A DNA stretch of 45,221 nucleotides from Candidatus Aenigmatarchaeota archaeon (GCA_018304635.1 JAGVVW010000049.1:1-45221), one strand, 5' to 3'; counted from the first letter of the stretch, positions 15,448 through 22,344 are shown. Numbers and translations: made by a program. Notes: generated from the letters alone by a model not told the origin.

Positions 15448-16059
15448 ATGGTTATTTCAGTTGCGCAACCATACGAAGATTTGGATAAAAAGGATTATGA
15501 CATACTCTTTGAGGGAATCTATACAAGATATGAAGGCAAGATATTCAATGTCATATATCGCTTATTATCTGGAAATGTAGATGATCCTTATACAGAAGCA
15601 CAGGATATTATGCAGGATGTTTTTGTGGCTTTTTATAAAAAAGGACTTCACAATTTCCGGGATGAAGCTGATCCTGGCACATATCTTTATACGATGGCTC
15701 TCAACAGGGTGAGAAATCATGTCAAAAGGCTTAGAAAAATTAGAATCTATTCATTTACTGATTTAGCTAGTTTTCCTGTGTCTGGTTTTGATTACGATGG
15801 AGAAATAGATTTCCCTGATGAAACCAGCCTTACACCGGAATTATCTGCGGTTCAATCTGAACTTGGAAATGTTGTTCATGGAGCACTATCTCATTTACAT
15901 CCTGAATATAGAGAAGCAATTGTTCTCGTGGATTTACAGCAACTTTCTTATATAGAGGCAGCTGCTGCAGCTGGCATAACTATACAATCCCTAAAATCAC
16001 GGCTGCATAGAGCACGGGAAGATCTCAGGGAATTATTAAGGCCTTATGTTGAGGCATGA
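15448..16059 (+). CDS. ECF-type RNA polymerase sigma factor (sigma-70 family)
   Basis: This 203-residue protein matches the bacterial extracytoplasmic-function sigma layout. Region 2 is residues ~20-95, with 'AQDIMQDVFVAFYKK' and 'DPGTYLYTMALNRVRNHVKR', the core-binding and -10-recognition helices. A linker follows, then region 4 at ~145-200 with 'LHPEYREAIVLVDLQQLSYI' and the helix-turn-helix 'GITIQSLKSRLHRAREDL'. Such proteins direct bacterial RNA polymerase to promoters. Archaea use TBP and TFB instead, so this gene is out of place. Both neighbours are archaeal in character, and no clear anti-sigma factor is beside it. Acquisition by transfer is inferred. Whether it binds the archaeal polymerase clamp helices or acts only as a DNA-binding protein is unknown. 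Confidence 0.85.
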   Translation: MVISVAQPYEDLDKKDYDILFEGIYTRYEGKIFNVIYRLLSGNVDDPYTEAQDIMQDVFVAFYKKGLHNFRDEADPGTYLYTMALNRVRNHVKRLRKIRIYSFTDLASFPVSGFDYDGEIDFPDETSLTPELSAVQSELGNVVHGALSHLHPEYREAIVLVDLQQLSYIEAAAAAGITIQSLKSRLHRAREDLRELLRPYVEA

Positions 16060-16114
16060 ATTTCGGGCAGACTTGTGTGGATTAAAAAAATTGTGAGAAA
16101 TAGAGAGTTTGTAA

Positions 16115-16225
16115 TTAGTCAAAATCATTTCCCAATTCACTGTAAATGAAGTATAAAATCACGCCTTTATATTGGTCTGGCCATTTCTCACGGCCCGACA
16201 AATCCACAACTACATTTGTATTCAT
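16115..16225 (-). CDS. Possible small protein overlapping the zinc-ribbon gene
   Basis: A 36-codon frame (ATG at 16223-16225) reads through 'LSGREKWPDQYKGVILYFIY' to TAA. Residue composition looks protein-like, and it overlaps the end of the zinc-ribbon gene by 38 nt in another frame. A GTG at 16205-16207 would give 30 residues. It could instead be a frameshifted tail of the zinc-ribbon gene, or chance. Confidence 0.25.
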   Translation of the reverse strand: MNTNVVVDLSGREKWPDQYKGVILYFIYSELGNDFD

Positions 16226-16343
16226 TACTCTTCTGGCGGCATTCTTTGCATCGCAAAATAATGTTTTCTATGCATGACGGGCATTTGAACTTGCTGAAAT
16301 TTGGTTCAGACTTTAAATTTTTGTTGCATGATAAACATTTCAT
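16188..16343 (-). CDS. Small archaeal zinc-ribbon protein
   Basis: The start chosen is the ATG at 16343, giving 51 residues beginning MKCLSCNKNL; an upstream ATG adds 12 residues that do not fit the family. Four CXXC-type knuckles are present (CLSC, CPSC, CKEC, CSC) with the ending 'EYKCSCGFVGP', typical of small archaeal zinc-ribbon proteins thought to bind RNA and act in translation. A TATA-like TTTAAATATTTT lies about 25 bp upstream, so the mRNA is probably leaderless. Confidence 0.7.
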   Translation of the reverse strand: MKCLSCNKNLKSEPNFSKFKCPSCIENIILRCKECRQKSNEYKCSCGFVGP

Positions 16344-16438
16344 AATTAAGATAGTTCTGCTGAAAATATTTAAAGGCAATTATGACAGAGACATTATTGT
16401 GTTCAAATATTAATGTCTCTGAATATAAATTATGAACT

Positions 16439-17125
16439 ATGAAAGCAATACTTTTGGTTTTTCTTATTTTAATAACAGTACCTGTCTTTATTACTCATGC
16501 TGAGAAATATTATGCTGATATTAATATTGATGTGAAAGACACGGGGATTTTAAAATTCAGCGGCATTACAAATCATCCTATGCTTAAGGGTGAAAGTGGA
16601 AATTATACATCAAAGAAAGGCGAGGTCTGGCTTATCAATATAACGCTTGGAAATTTTTCTGATTATGTATACAGAATAACCCTTCCTGAAAAGGCCTCTG
16701 TTAATTATATCAGATCAAACAGCCGTTTTAGAATAGAAACTGACGGCAGGCTAACAATTATAGGCACAGGGAAAACCGAACTTTCAATCATAATTCAATA
16801 TACGATAAAAAACCAAAATATTGATTATTTTCCTACTGCTATAGCAATCACATCAGTCTTAATTATTATAACTGCTGTTTTGCTAATCAGAAAAAAGAAA
16901 AAAGCCATCAATGTAAAATATAATGAAACTATTCTGACAGAAAGGCAGAAAATGATAGTTAACATGCTTGAAAAAGGGCATGTTACACAGAGTTATCTGG
17001 AAAAAAATCTTTCTATTCCAAAATCATCTTTATCCAGAAATATAAGGTCACTGGAAAGAAAAGGAATAATAAAAAAGTACAAAAAAGGCATGAGCAACGT
17101 AATAGAGCTTAAAAAGGAGGAGTAG
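16439..17125 (+). CDS. Membrane-anchored winged-helix transcription regulator
   Basis: This 228-residue protein has four parts. First is a signal peptide (residues 1-21, ending THAEK). Second is an extracellular beta-rich domain (~22-125) with sequons. Third is a single membrane helix (FPTAIAITSVLIIITAVLLI, ~130-150) followed by a basic stop-transfer stretch. Fourth is a cytoplasmic winged-helix domain: 'LTERQKMIVNMLEKGHVTQS', then 'IPKSSLSRNIRSLERKGIIK'. This is the layout of archaeal one-component regulators that sense an outside signal and bind DNA inside. The target is unknown; neighbours at 17340 and 18901 encode secreted proteins and are candidates. Confidence 0.8.
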   Translation: MKAILLVFLILITVPVFITHAEKYYADINIDVKDTGILKFSGITNHPMLKGESGNYTSKKGEVWLINITLGNFSDYVYRITLPEKASVNYIRSNSRFRIETDGRLTIIGTGKTELSIIIQYTIKNQNIDYFPTAIAITSVLIIITAVLLIRKKKKAINVKYNETILTERQKMIVNMLEKGHVTQSYLEKNLSIPKSSLSRNIRSLERKGIIKKYKKGMSNVIELKKEE

Positions 17126-17146
17126 TGATCTGACAAATTAATTTAG

Positions 17147-17238
17147 TTACACATTATCAGCGTAGCCTATTCCGTAACGAAAGGCATTGCTTCGCAATGC
17201 CAAGTTGGTAAGTTATAGTTATGTCTTATAATTAATTT
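17147..17238 (+). repeat. 92-bp dispersed repeat, copy A
   Basis: This 92-bp stretch matches the reverse complement of 39811-39902 over its whole length without gaps, with only about ten differences. Its centre is a perfect hairpin, GGCATTGC-TTC-GCAATGCC (17183-17201), preceded by CCGTAACGAAA. It fills the gene-free region between the membrane regulator and the gene at 17340. It may be a small mobile repeat or a structured RNA. Confidence 0.75.
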
Positions 17239-17304
17239 ATCTCGGTAGTAGTTCCGCATTGTTCCGCCCTTTTCCGGCTTATTTATATATCTTGTTCCAG
17301 CCAA

Positions 17305-17324
17305 TTTAAATTTATAAATTTAAA
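17305..17324. promoter_or_regulatory. 20-bp perfect palindrome before the secreted helical protein
   Basis: TTTAAATTTATAAATTTAAA is its own reverse complement. It lies between a TATA-like TTATATATC (~17283) and the AGGAGGT ribosome-binding site at 17326, so it covers the likely transcription start or 5' leader. It is a candidate operator. It is made only of A and T, which weakens the case. Confidence 0.45.
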
Positions 17325-17339
17325 CAGGAGGTATGTCAT

Positions 17340-18800
17340 ATGAAAAAAGCAGTATTATTTATGTCAGTGATTATTTTGTTGCTTCCGGTAATTTCGTTTG
17401 CGGATGAAACAGCATCTGGCAGCGAAATTGAAGTGATGAAATATAATCACGGTGCTAAGATAAGGCTTCTTCAGCTGGAAAAAACAGTGATGAAAAACAG
17501 TGCAAAAGCAGAGTTCATTATAAATGCAATAAAAAACAATCATGAAACTGCAGAACTGGAATCTATATTAAATGACTTCAAGTCACTTGAACAGCAAATT
17601 GAAGATGCCTCAAACAACATAGGAGATGATTCAGTTCAGGAATTCATAAACCTGAAAGAAGAAGCAGTTGATCTCTCAAGCCAGTTCAGGACGAAGGTAC
17701 TTGAGATACTTACAGTAGAGGAGATTGCAAAATTAAGGATTCAAATGGAAGAAGTCATGCCTGATAAGATGAGAGAAATCCAGGATAATATAAAATCTGC
17801 GATAAAGGAATACAATGCTGAAAGATACAAAGATATTATGCAAAAAATCAACAGAAATCCCGGATCAATTGAGGGAACAGGTTCAGTAATGTATATGAAA
17901 CAAAAGATAATGAGCGAGCTGGATAAAATGGACATGCAGCAAAAAGTATCAGCAGCACAAAAAATAGCTGAGATTAATTCAGAAAGAAAAATTTTCAAAC
18001 AGCATAAAGAATCATCAACAAAAAGCATTCCAATGACAAAAGGAAAAATCAATCATGAACTAAAAGAAATACAAAACATTCTTGATGAAAATATAGAAAT
18101 GGAAGACGATGCTTACCAGGTAAACTCAATAATCGGATTCTGTAAAATACACGGAGGAGAATATCCTTTCTGCGGCGGAATAAGTGCGACAATAGGGCAG
18201 ATTGAAGCTGTAAAAAGCAGAGTTGAATCAGGAGCAACAAGCCTCGAAAAAGGAAAACAGCAGGTTAATGAATCAATTGATATGCAAGTAGCGAGAATGA
18301 CCTATAGAATAACAGAAGGAGATCTTGCTAAAATGGTCAGAGAGGGTAAGATAAATCAGTCAGTTATCAATATAACACAGCAAATAATTGACGGGTTTTC
18401 TCCGATAAAAGAACGAATTACAGCATCCACTAATATACAGGAATTTTCAATAGCAGTGAATCTGGCAACATCCCAGATGGGATTAATGAAAACCATCATT
18501 GTAGATGCATATAAATCAATATGGAATGAAAAGATGGTAATTGTTAAATCCAGAATAACTGATAAATTAAAACCAGCTTTGCAGTATCTTAAGGAAAGGC
18601 CGGAATATAGAAATGATCCTGTCTATGCAAAAATCGTAAATGAAGCAGACGCTTCATTAATCAAAATAGAAACAGTTGATATACCGGCAGTTGAATCAGC
18701 ACAAAATCTACCGGATCTGATAAAAGCTGTAGAAAACTTAGAAAAAGATTTTAGAACATTTGCCAGTAAAATAAGAGGGGCATTCGAATATCTCTATTGA
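17340..18800 (+). CDS. Secreted, largely helical hypothetical protein
   Basis: This 486-residue protein starts with a clear Sec signal peptide (MKKAVLFMSVIILLLPVISFADE; cleavage after SFA) and a strong AGGAGGT ribosome-binding site. The mature protein is almost all charged, helix-forming sequence with heptad-like stretches (for example 'ILNDFKSLEQQIEDASNNIG'), suggesting coiled coils. A short Cys pair, 'GFCKIHGGEYPFCGG', at ~263-277 may form a disulphide. No membrane anchor is present. It probably acts in the envelope or is released; no enzyme motif is seen. It is preceded by the 20-bp palindrome at 17305. Confidence 0.75.
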   Translation: MKKAVLFMSVIILLLPVISFADETASGSEIEVMKYNHGAKIRLLQLEKTVMKNSAKAEFIINAIKNNHETAELESILNDFKSLEQQIEDASNNIGDDSVQEFINLKEEAVDLSSQFRTKVLEILTVEEIAKLRIQMEEVMPDKMREIQDNIKSAIKEYNAERYKDIMQKINRNPGSIEGTGSVMYMKQKIMSELDKMDMQQKVSAAQKIAEINSERKIFKQHKESSTKSIPMTKGKINHELKEIQNILDENIEMEDDAYQVNSIIGFCKIHGGEYPFCGGISATIGQIEAVKSRVESGATSLEKGKQQVNESIDMQVARMTYRITEGDLAKMVREGKINQSVINITQQIIDGFSPIKERITASTNIQEFSIAVNLATSQMGLMKTIIVDAYKSIWNEKMVIVKSRITDKLKPALQYLKERPEYRNDPVYAKIVNEADASLIKIETVDIPAVESAQNLPDLIKAVENLEKDFRTFASKIRGAFEYLY

Positions 18801-18900
18801 TTATTCAAAAGGCAAATAATAAAACAGAGACATTCAATGAGAGGTTGAGTTCAAAATTTGTATAAAACGAAACTCAATCAACTGTTTAGGGGGCTGAAAT

Positions 18901-19089
18901 ATGAGTAAAAAACTTCTGATAGTTGTTGTTCTGGCTGGTGTTCTGCTTATAAGCGGGTGCGTATCTGAAGTACCTGCAGATCAGCAGACATCTACCAGTC
19001 AACAGGCATATTCAGAAAATGTTATAGATGACGTTGGCAATGAATTCGTGGATGAGAACGAAACCATAGAAATAGGAGATATTATATGA
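18901..19089 (+). CDS. Small lipoprotein
   Basis: This 62-residue product has a signal peptide ending in the lipobox 'LLISGC' (Cys at residue 20), so it is expected to be lipid-anchored on the outer face of the membrane. The mature 43 residues are acidic and low in complexity (Gln/Ser/Thr, then Glu/Asp). A GGGGGCTG ribosome-binding site lies just upstream. An imperfect inverted repeat (GTTGAGTT ... AACTCAATCAAC) at about 18844-18882 precedes it. A strong hairpin terminator-like sequence follows. Confidence 0.65.
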   Translation: MSKKLLIVVVLAGVLLISGCVSEVPADQQTSTSQQAYSENVIDDVGNEFVDENETIEIGDII

Positions 19090-19116
19090 TTCCTGAAAGC
19101 TGATGTAAGATACATT

Positions 19117-19151
19117 CCCTGCGCTTTATCGCAGGGCATTTGATTTTTTTT
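19117..19151 (+). terminator. Hairpin plus T-run after the lipoprotein gene
   Basis: CCCTGCG-CTTTAT-CGCAGGG (19117-19136) is followed by a run of eight T. Archaeal termination depends mainly on the T-run, which is present here. Confidence 0.6.
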
Positions 19152-19206
19152 CTGAATTCTTAATAAGACTGTTTTTATATAATTATATTTCATTATTATT
19201 ATCAAT

Positions 19207-19268
19207 GCCCTCATAGTATAGCTTGGATAGAATGCGAGCTTGCGGAGCTTGAGACCTGGGTTCGAACT
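19207..19268 (+). pseudogene. Truncated tRNA-like sequence (tRNA-Arg GCG-like)
   Basis: The stretch begins GCCCTCATA (acceptor strand plus U8-A9-like), has a D-loop-like AGCTTGGATAG, and an anticodon arm CGAGC-TTGCGGA-GCTTG (19235-19251) with anticodon GCG and U33 in place. It then has CTGGGTTCGAA, the T-arm start. After the T-loop the expected CCCAG stem strand and acceptor 3' strand are missing; instead a perfect hairpin, CTTTTCTTTT-CTC-AAAAGAAAAG, follows at 19272-19294. The D-stem also pairs poorly. It is read as a tRNA remnant, as left when an element integrates in a tRNA gene. It lies 450 bp before the first defence gene. Confidence 0.5.
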
Positions 19269-19687
19269 AGCCTTTTCTTTTCTCAAAAGAAAAGCCTAAG
19301 ATTGCCAAAAGAAAACCAAAGGCTTTCAGCATATTATTTCATGATAAAAGCTACGAACATCCCAGTGGGGGCATATTTTGTTTTATTTTACATTCAAAAA
19401 TATCTATACTCATAATATCAAAACATAACCTTTTTTGCTTAGCCTGAGTTTTTTGGCAACACTCTTTATGCATAGTACATTATGCATATTTATACTTTTA
19501 TGCATTAGGCATAAAATATTGCTGTAATTGAAATATTGATCTCATGTCTGACAGCTGTAGAATCACCTGAATTGGGAACGAAATTATTATACTACAATTT
19601 ACGAAATCCCTCACGGAATTTCGGAAATTGGAAATTGATCAGAATTTCCAAAAATGAAATCAATTCTTCTACAGCTTACTGGAAAGA
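19269..19687. other. Gene-free stretch with nested inverted repeats
   Basis: No gene is seen in this ~420 bp. At 19553-19562 AGCTGTAGAA is matched by TTCTACAGCT at 19667-19676, enclosing ~104 bp that contains further inverted repeats (CGAAAT ... ATTTCG near 19605-19626 and GGAAATT-GATCAG-AATTTCC at 19630-19649). Before that, ATGCAT-type repeats occur around 19468-19510. This could be a small non-autonomous element or a structured RNA at the island border. Confidence 0.4.
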
Positions 19688-19721
19688 TTTATAAACATAT
19701 GTAAACAAATACTTCCATATG
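19688..19721 (+). promoter_or_regulatory. TATA box and paired CATATG sites at the HTH-NTase start
   Basis: TTTATAAA (19688-19695) lies about 28 bp before the ATG, so the transcript is probably leaderless. CATATG occurs at 19696-19701 and again at 19716-19721 over the start codon. The 20-bp spacing is two helical turns, as expected for an autoregulatory operator of an HTH antitoxin-like protein. Confidence 0.45.
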
Positions 19722-20252
19722 GAAATAAAATTTGACATATTAAAGCCTTTTTTCGAATGCCCAAACAGGGGATATACAATTCGTGGCATAGCAAAAATTA
19801 CAAAGATAAATCACACAACTGTCCGTAAATACCTGGTTTACTATGCGAAGTCCGGGTTGATTGCAAAGAAACAGGCAGTTCCATACATTACATTTACGGC
19901 AAATACAAATTCCAAAAAATATATTAACTTAAAATTGTATTACAATCTGGAACTGATAAGAGAATCAGGATTAGTTGAAAAAATTGAGAAAGCTTATAAT
20001 TATCCGCCAATTGTGTTGTTTGGCAGTTTTTCAAAAGCTGAAAATAATGAAAACAGTGATATTGATATCTGCATAGTGTCTGACATCAAAAAGGGCATGG
20101 ATTTAAGCGAAATTGAAAAAAAAATGTCTAAAAAGGCAAGCATACGTCAGTTTACAGATAAAGCATGGAAAGAGGCCAAAAAAAAGAACCCTGAGCTTGT
20201 CAACAACATTGCAAATGGAATAACACTGTCCGGCCAGCTGGAGATATTATGA
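19719..20252 (+). CDS. HTH-nucleotidyltransferase fusion (MNT-type, toxin-antitoxin-like)
   Basis: This 177-residue protein has an N-terminal winged helix (residues ~1-65, 'RGIAKITKINHTTVRKYLVY') that can bind DNA. A minimal nucleotidyltransferase domain follows, with 'VLFGSFSKAENNENSDIDIC' (GSX10DXD intact). Such proteins pair with HEPN-domain proteins in archaeal and bacterial toxin-antitoxin-like loci, where the nucleotidyltransferase neutralises the HEPN RNase. The partner frame overlaps by 4 nt (ATGA). The CATATG pair over its own start suggests autoregulation. Confidence 0.7.
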   Translation: MEIKFDILKPFFECPNRGYTIRGIAKITKINHTTVRKYLVYYAKSGLIAKKQAVPYITFTANTNSKKYINLKLYYNLELIRESGLVEKIEKAYNYPPIVLFGSFSKAENNENSDIDICIVSDIKKGMDLSEIEKKMSKKASIRQFTDKAWKEAKKKNPELVNNIANGITLSGQLEIL

Positions 20253-20434
20253 ATTTTCAAAATAGTAAAGTCCTGGAAGAGAGAACAGCGTCCTTAAAGT
20301 TTGATAAATATAGAAAAATAAGAAATAGCATAAATTATTATGGCGATGATGTTGCTCCAGAAACAGTTAAAAAAGCTCTAAAGGAAATCCCGGAAATTAT
20401 AAAGATTTTGACAAGGCATGCCAAGTTTGTATAA
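20249..20434 (+). pseudogene. Short HEPN-domain protein, probably N-terminally truncated
   Basis: This 61-residue product contains 'KFDKYRKIRNSINYYGDDV', the C-terminal signature of HEPN proteins paired with nucleotidyltransferases (RN...YYG). Full family members are roughly 130-150 residues, with about 85 further residues ahead of this motif; these are absent here. It overlaps the HTH-NTase gene (ATGA), so it may still be translated. It is probably a remnant or a minimal form without toxic activity. Confidence 0.5.
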
Positions 20435-20627
20435 CTGTTATTGAATATAATATTTTTGAAATCAGGTTTGACACTTCACAATAAGCTGCCTGAAATGAAA
20501 AAACTTAACTGAAAATATTCGCCTAAATCATTAAGCATAAAATATTCGTTGTTCTGCTTTTTTAGCATGCGTTACACTGAAACCGGTTTTTCATGATTCT
20601 ACATAAACCGGAATAAGTCAGAAAGCC

Positions 20628-20652
20628 TTTTATATTTTCACTTTAAGTGAAA
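20628..20652 (+). promoter_or_regulatory. cas6 promoter with palindromic operator
   Basis: A TATA-like TTTTATAT (20628-20635) is followed at once by the palindrome TTTCACTT-T-AAGTGAAA (20636-20652), which ends 2 bp before the cas6 ATG at 20655. A factor bound there would block the polymerase. Another inverted repeat, CCGGTTT/AAACCGG, lies upstream at 20583-20611. Confidence 0.5.
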
Positions 20653-20654
20653 TT

Positions 20655-21389
20655 ATGAGGCTTTTGATTGATCTGAATCCGTCTAAAAATTATGCAAATG
20701 ATCCCAAATATCATAATAAATTGCAGGGTTTCATTTACAAAATTCTTAAGAAATCCGAATACAAGCCTCTCCATGACAAGAAAGGCTGCAAATATTTCTG
20801 CTTTTCCAATATTTTTCCCGGGAAGGAAATGAACGAAGGTGATGTAAAGCATTTTATGATATCGTCCCCGGATAAACTCATGATTCATGTTATAAAGCAG
20901 GGTATAGAAAAAATGAAAGAGATAAACATAGGTGAAATGCAGTTTTCTCTGGAAGCTGTAAAAGAAATAAGTCCCAGAATAAGTGAAAATTGTGTTATAA
21001 AAACTTCAACGCCAATAATAATAAGGATACCACAGTATCGTTATACTGAGTATGGAATAAATTCCCAGTATAGCTGTGTCTTCTGGAAGCCTGAGCACGA
21101 TTTCAACGCATTCCTGAAGCAGCTTTCGGAGAATGTCATCAAAAAATATAACGAGTACAATAAAACAGAGATAAAAGAGCATCCTGTTTTCCAGCAGTTC
21201 GCGTTTGACGGTTCATATCCCATCCATACCATAATAGACCAAAGAGAGCAGATAATGATAGGTAGCTACTGGAAGTTCATATTTGAAGGTATGACCAAGG
21301 AACAACAAGAGCTTTTGCAGTTTGCATTAGACTGCGGCTTTGGTGAGCTGAACAGTTTGGGATTTGGATTTGTGAATGTTATTAAATAA
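20655..21389 (+). CDS. cas6: CRISPR endoribonuclease Cas6
   Basis: This 244-residue protein is of normal Cas6 size. It has the two-ferredoxin-fold layout and the C-terminal Gly-rich loop 'DCGFGELNSLGFGFVNV', the best Cas6 marker. His residues near the N-terminus (around residue 40, PLHDKKG) could act in catalysis. It cuts the CRISPR transcript within the repeat, leaving an 8-nt 5' handle, here expected to be AUUGAAAU from the repeat end. It is transcribed from its own promoter and separated from cas8b by the MntA/HepT-like locus. Confidence 0.85.
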   Translation: MRLLIDLNPSKNYANDPKYHNKLQGFIYKILKKSEYKPLHDKKGCKYFCFSNIFPGKEMNEGDVKHFMISSPDKLMIHVIKQGIEKMKEINIGEMQFSLEAVKEISPRISENCVIKTSTPIIIRIPQYRYTEYGINSQYSCVFWKPEHDFNAFLKQLSENVIKKYNEYNKTEIKEHPVFQQFAFDGSYPIHTIIDQREQIMIGSYWKFIFEGMTKEQQELLQFALDCGFGELNSLGFGFVNVIK

Positions 21390-21450
21390 AAACATTGCAA
21401 TCAAATACCTCATGTATTTTGAATATAATAAAAAAGTATAAGCGGTAAAA

Positions 21451-21744
21451 ATGAAAGATTTAAAACAAATTCAGTCAATATTGTCAAAACATAAAGAAGA
21501 ATTAAGAAGAGAATATGATGTTAAACATATTGGAATATTCGGTTCTTATGTTAGAGGAGAGCAAAAGAAATCAAGCGATATTAATATTTTAGTGGAATTT
21601 GAAAAGCCTATTGGATTTTTCAAGTTTCTTGAATTGGAAGAAAATATTGGCAAGCTCCTTGGAATTAAGGTAGATTTAGTCACTAGAAACGCTTTGAAGC
21701 CAAGAATAGGACAGTACATCCTTAAGGAAGTGGTTGCGGTATGA
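21451..21744 (+). CDS. mntA: MntA-like nucleotidyltransferase antitoxin with altered active site
   Basis: This 97-residue minimal nucleotidyltransferase has 'HIGIFGSYVRGEQKKSSDIN' at residues ~28-45. The family motif is GSX10DXD; here the second Asp is Asn45 (AAT at 21583-21585 instead of the usual GAT), while Asp43 is kept. The rest ('LVEFEKPIGFFKFLELEENI' and 'KVDLVTRNALKPRIG') is canonical. MntA proteins AMPylate the partner HepT toxin to silence it. Loss of one metal-binding Asp should weaken or abolish this. It overlaps the HepT frame by 4 nt. Confidence 0.8.
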   Translation: MKDLKQIQSILSKHKEELRREYDVKHIGIFGSYVRGEQKKSSDINILVEFEKPIGFFKFLELEENIGKLLGIKVDLVTRNALKPRIGQYILKEVVAV

Positions 21745-22103
21745 AACGGGAATATGGAGATTATATTCAGGACATAATCGATTCAATAAAAGAAACTGAG
21801 GAATTTATAGGAAAATTGTCATTTGACGATTTCAAGAAAGATAAAAAAACTGTGAATGCTGTTATACGAAGCCTTGAAATAATGGGCGAAGCTGCAAAGA
21901 AGATTCCTGATGATATCCGTAAGAAACATTTTCAGATCCCTTGGAAAGAGATGGCTGGAATTAGAGATAAGCTTATACACTAATATCACGGAGTTGATAT
22001 TGAAATAATCTGGAAGGTTATAAAGGAAGAGCTACCTCCAGTAAAGCCATTTGTATTAAAACTTTTTAAGGAATTTGAACACAAGAGGAGCGATACGAAA
22101 TGA
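21741..22103 (+). pseudogene. hepT: HepT-like HEPN toxin interrupted by an in-frame stop
   Basis: The frame encodes a DUF86/HepT-like HEPN protein of 120 codons, but codon 81 is TAA (21981-21983). Translation before it ends 'EMAGIRDKLIH', which contains the RX4H RNase motif; after it the same frame continues 'YHGVDIEIIWKVIKEELPPV' to TGA at 22101-22103. The family motif RX4HXY is thus split exactly at X: His80, stop, Tyr82. A single change (for example GAA to TAA) explains it. A truncated 80-residue product would keep the catalytic His but lack the modifiable Tyr and the last helices. Confidence 0.8.
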
Positions 22104-22182
22104 ATACCATTTATTGTAGATAAACACAATCTGCCAAAAGAAATCCAAGAAACACCGCAGGATAATAACAAATCAAAGGGAC

Positions 22183-22344
22183 ATGAAAGAAAATCCTGAT
22201 ACAAACGAAGGAATGACAGTGATAATGAATAAGTTCATGTTCAAAGGCGACTGGAACGAGCAACTACGCTGGACGGAGAAGCACGGAACGAAGGACGATG
22301 TTGAAGTTGTGAGAAGGGAAATGGGAGGAGTTGGAAAATGCTAA
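22183..22344 (+). CDS. Possible small protein or gene remnant before cas8b
   Basis: A 53-codon frame contains 'KFMFKGDWNEQLRWTEKHGT' and overlaps the cas8b start (ATGCTAA). Just upstream, the frame continuing from the hepT remnant (22104-22197) also looks protein-like ('PFIVDKHNLPKEIQET'). The two could be pieces of one decayed gene joined by a frameshift near 22180. No family is recognised. Confidence 0.3.
   Translation: MKENPDTNEGMTVIMNKFMFKGDWNEQLRWTEKHGTKDDVEVVRREMGGVGKC

Noticed and set aside
15448-16059. Sigma factor as simple contamination
   Set aside because: Genes on both sides are archaeal in character with no visible join; contamination stays possible only as an assembly chimera and is listed as a check.
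19207-19294. tRNA with an intron in the T-arm
   Set aside because: No matching acceptor 3' strand or T-stem partner was found after the hairpin, so an intron is not supported.
21981-21983. Possible recoding of the HepT TAA (readthrough or unusual amino acid)
   Set aside because: TAA is used as a normal stop by many genes in the window, and no recoding signal was seen; a nonsense mutation is simpler.
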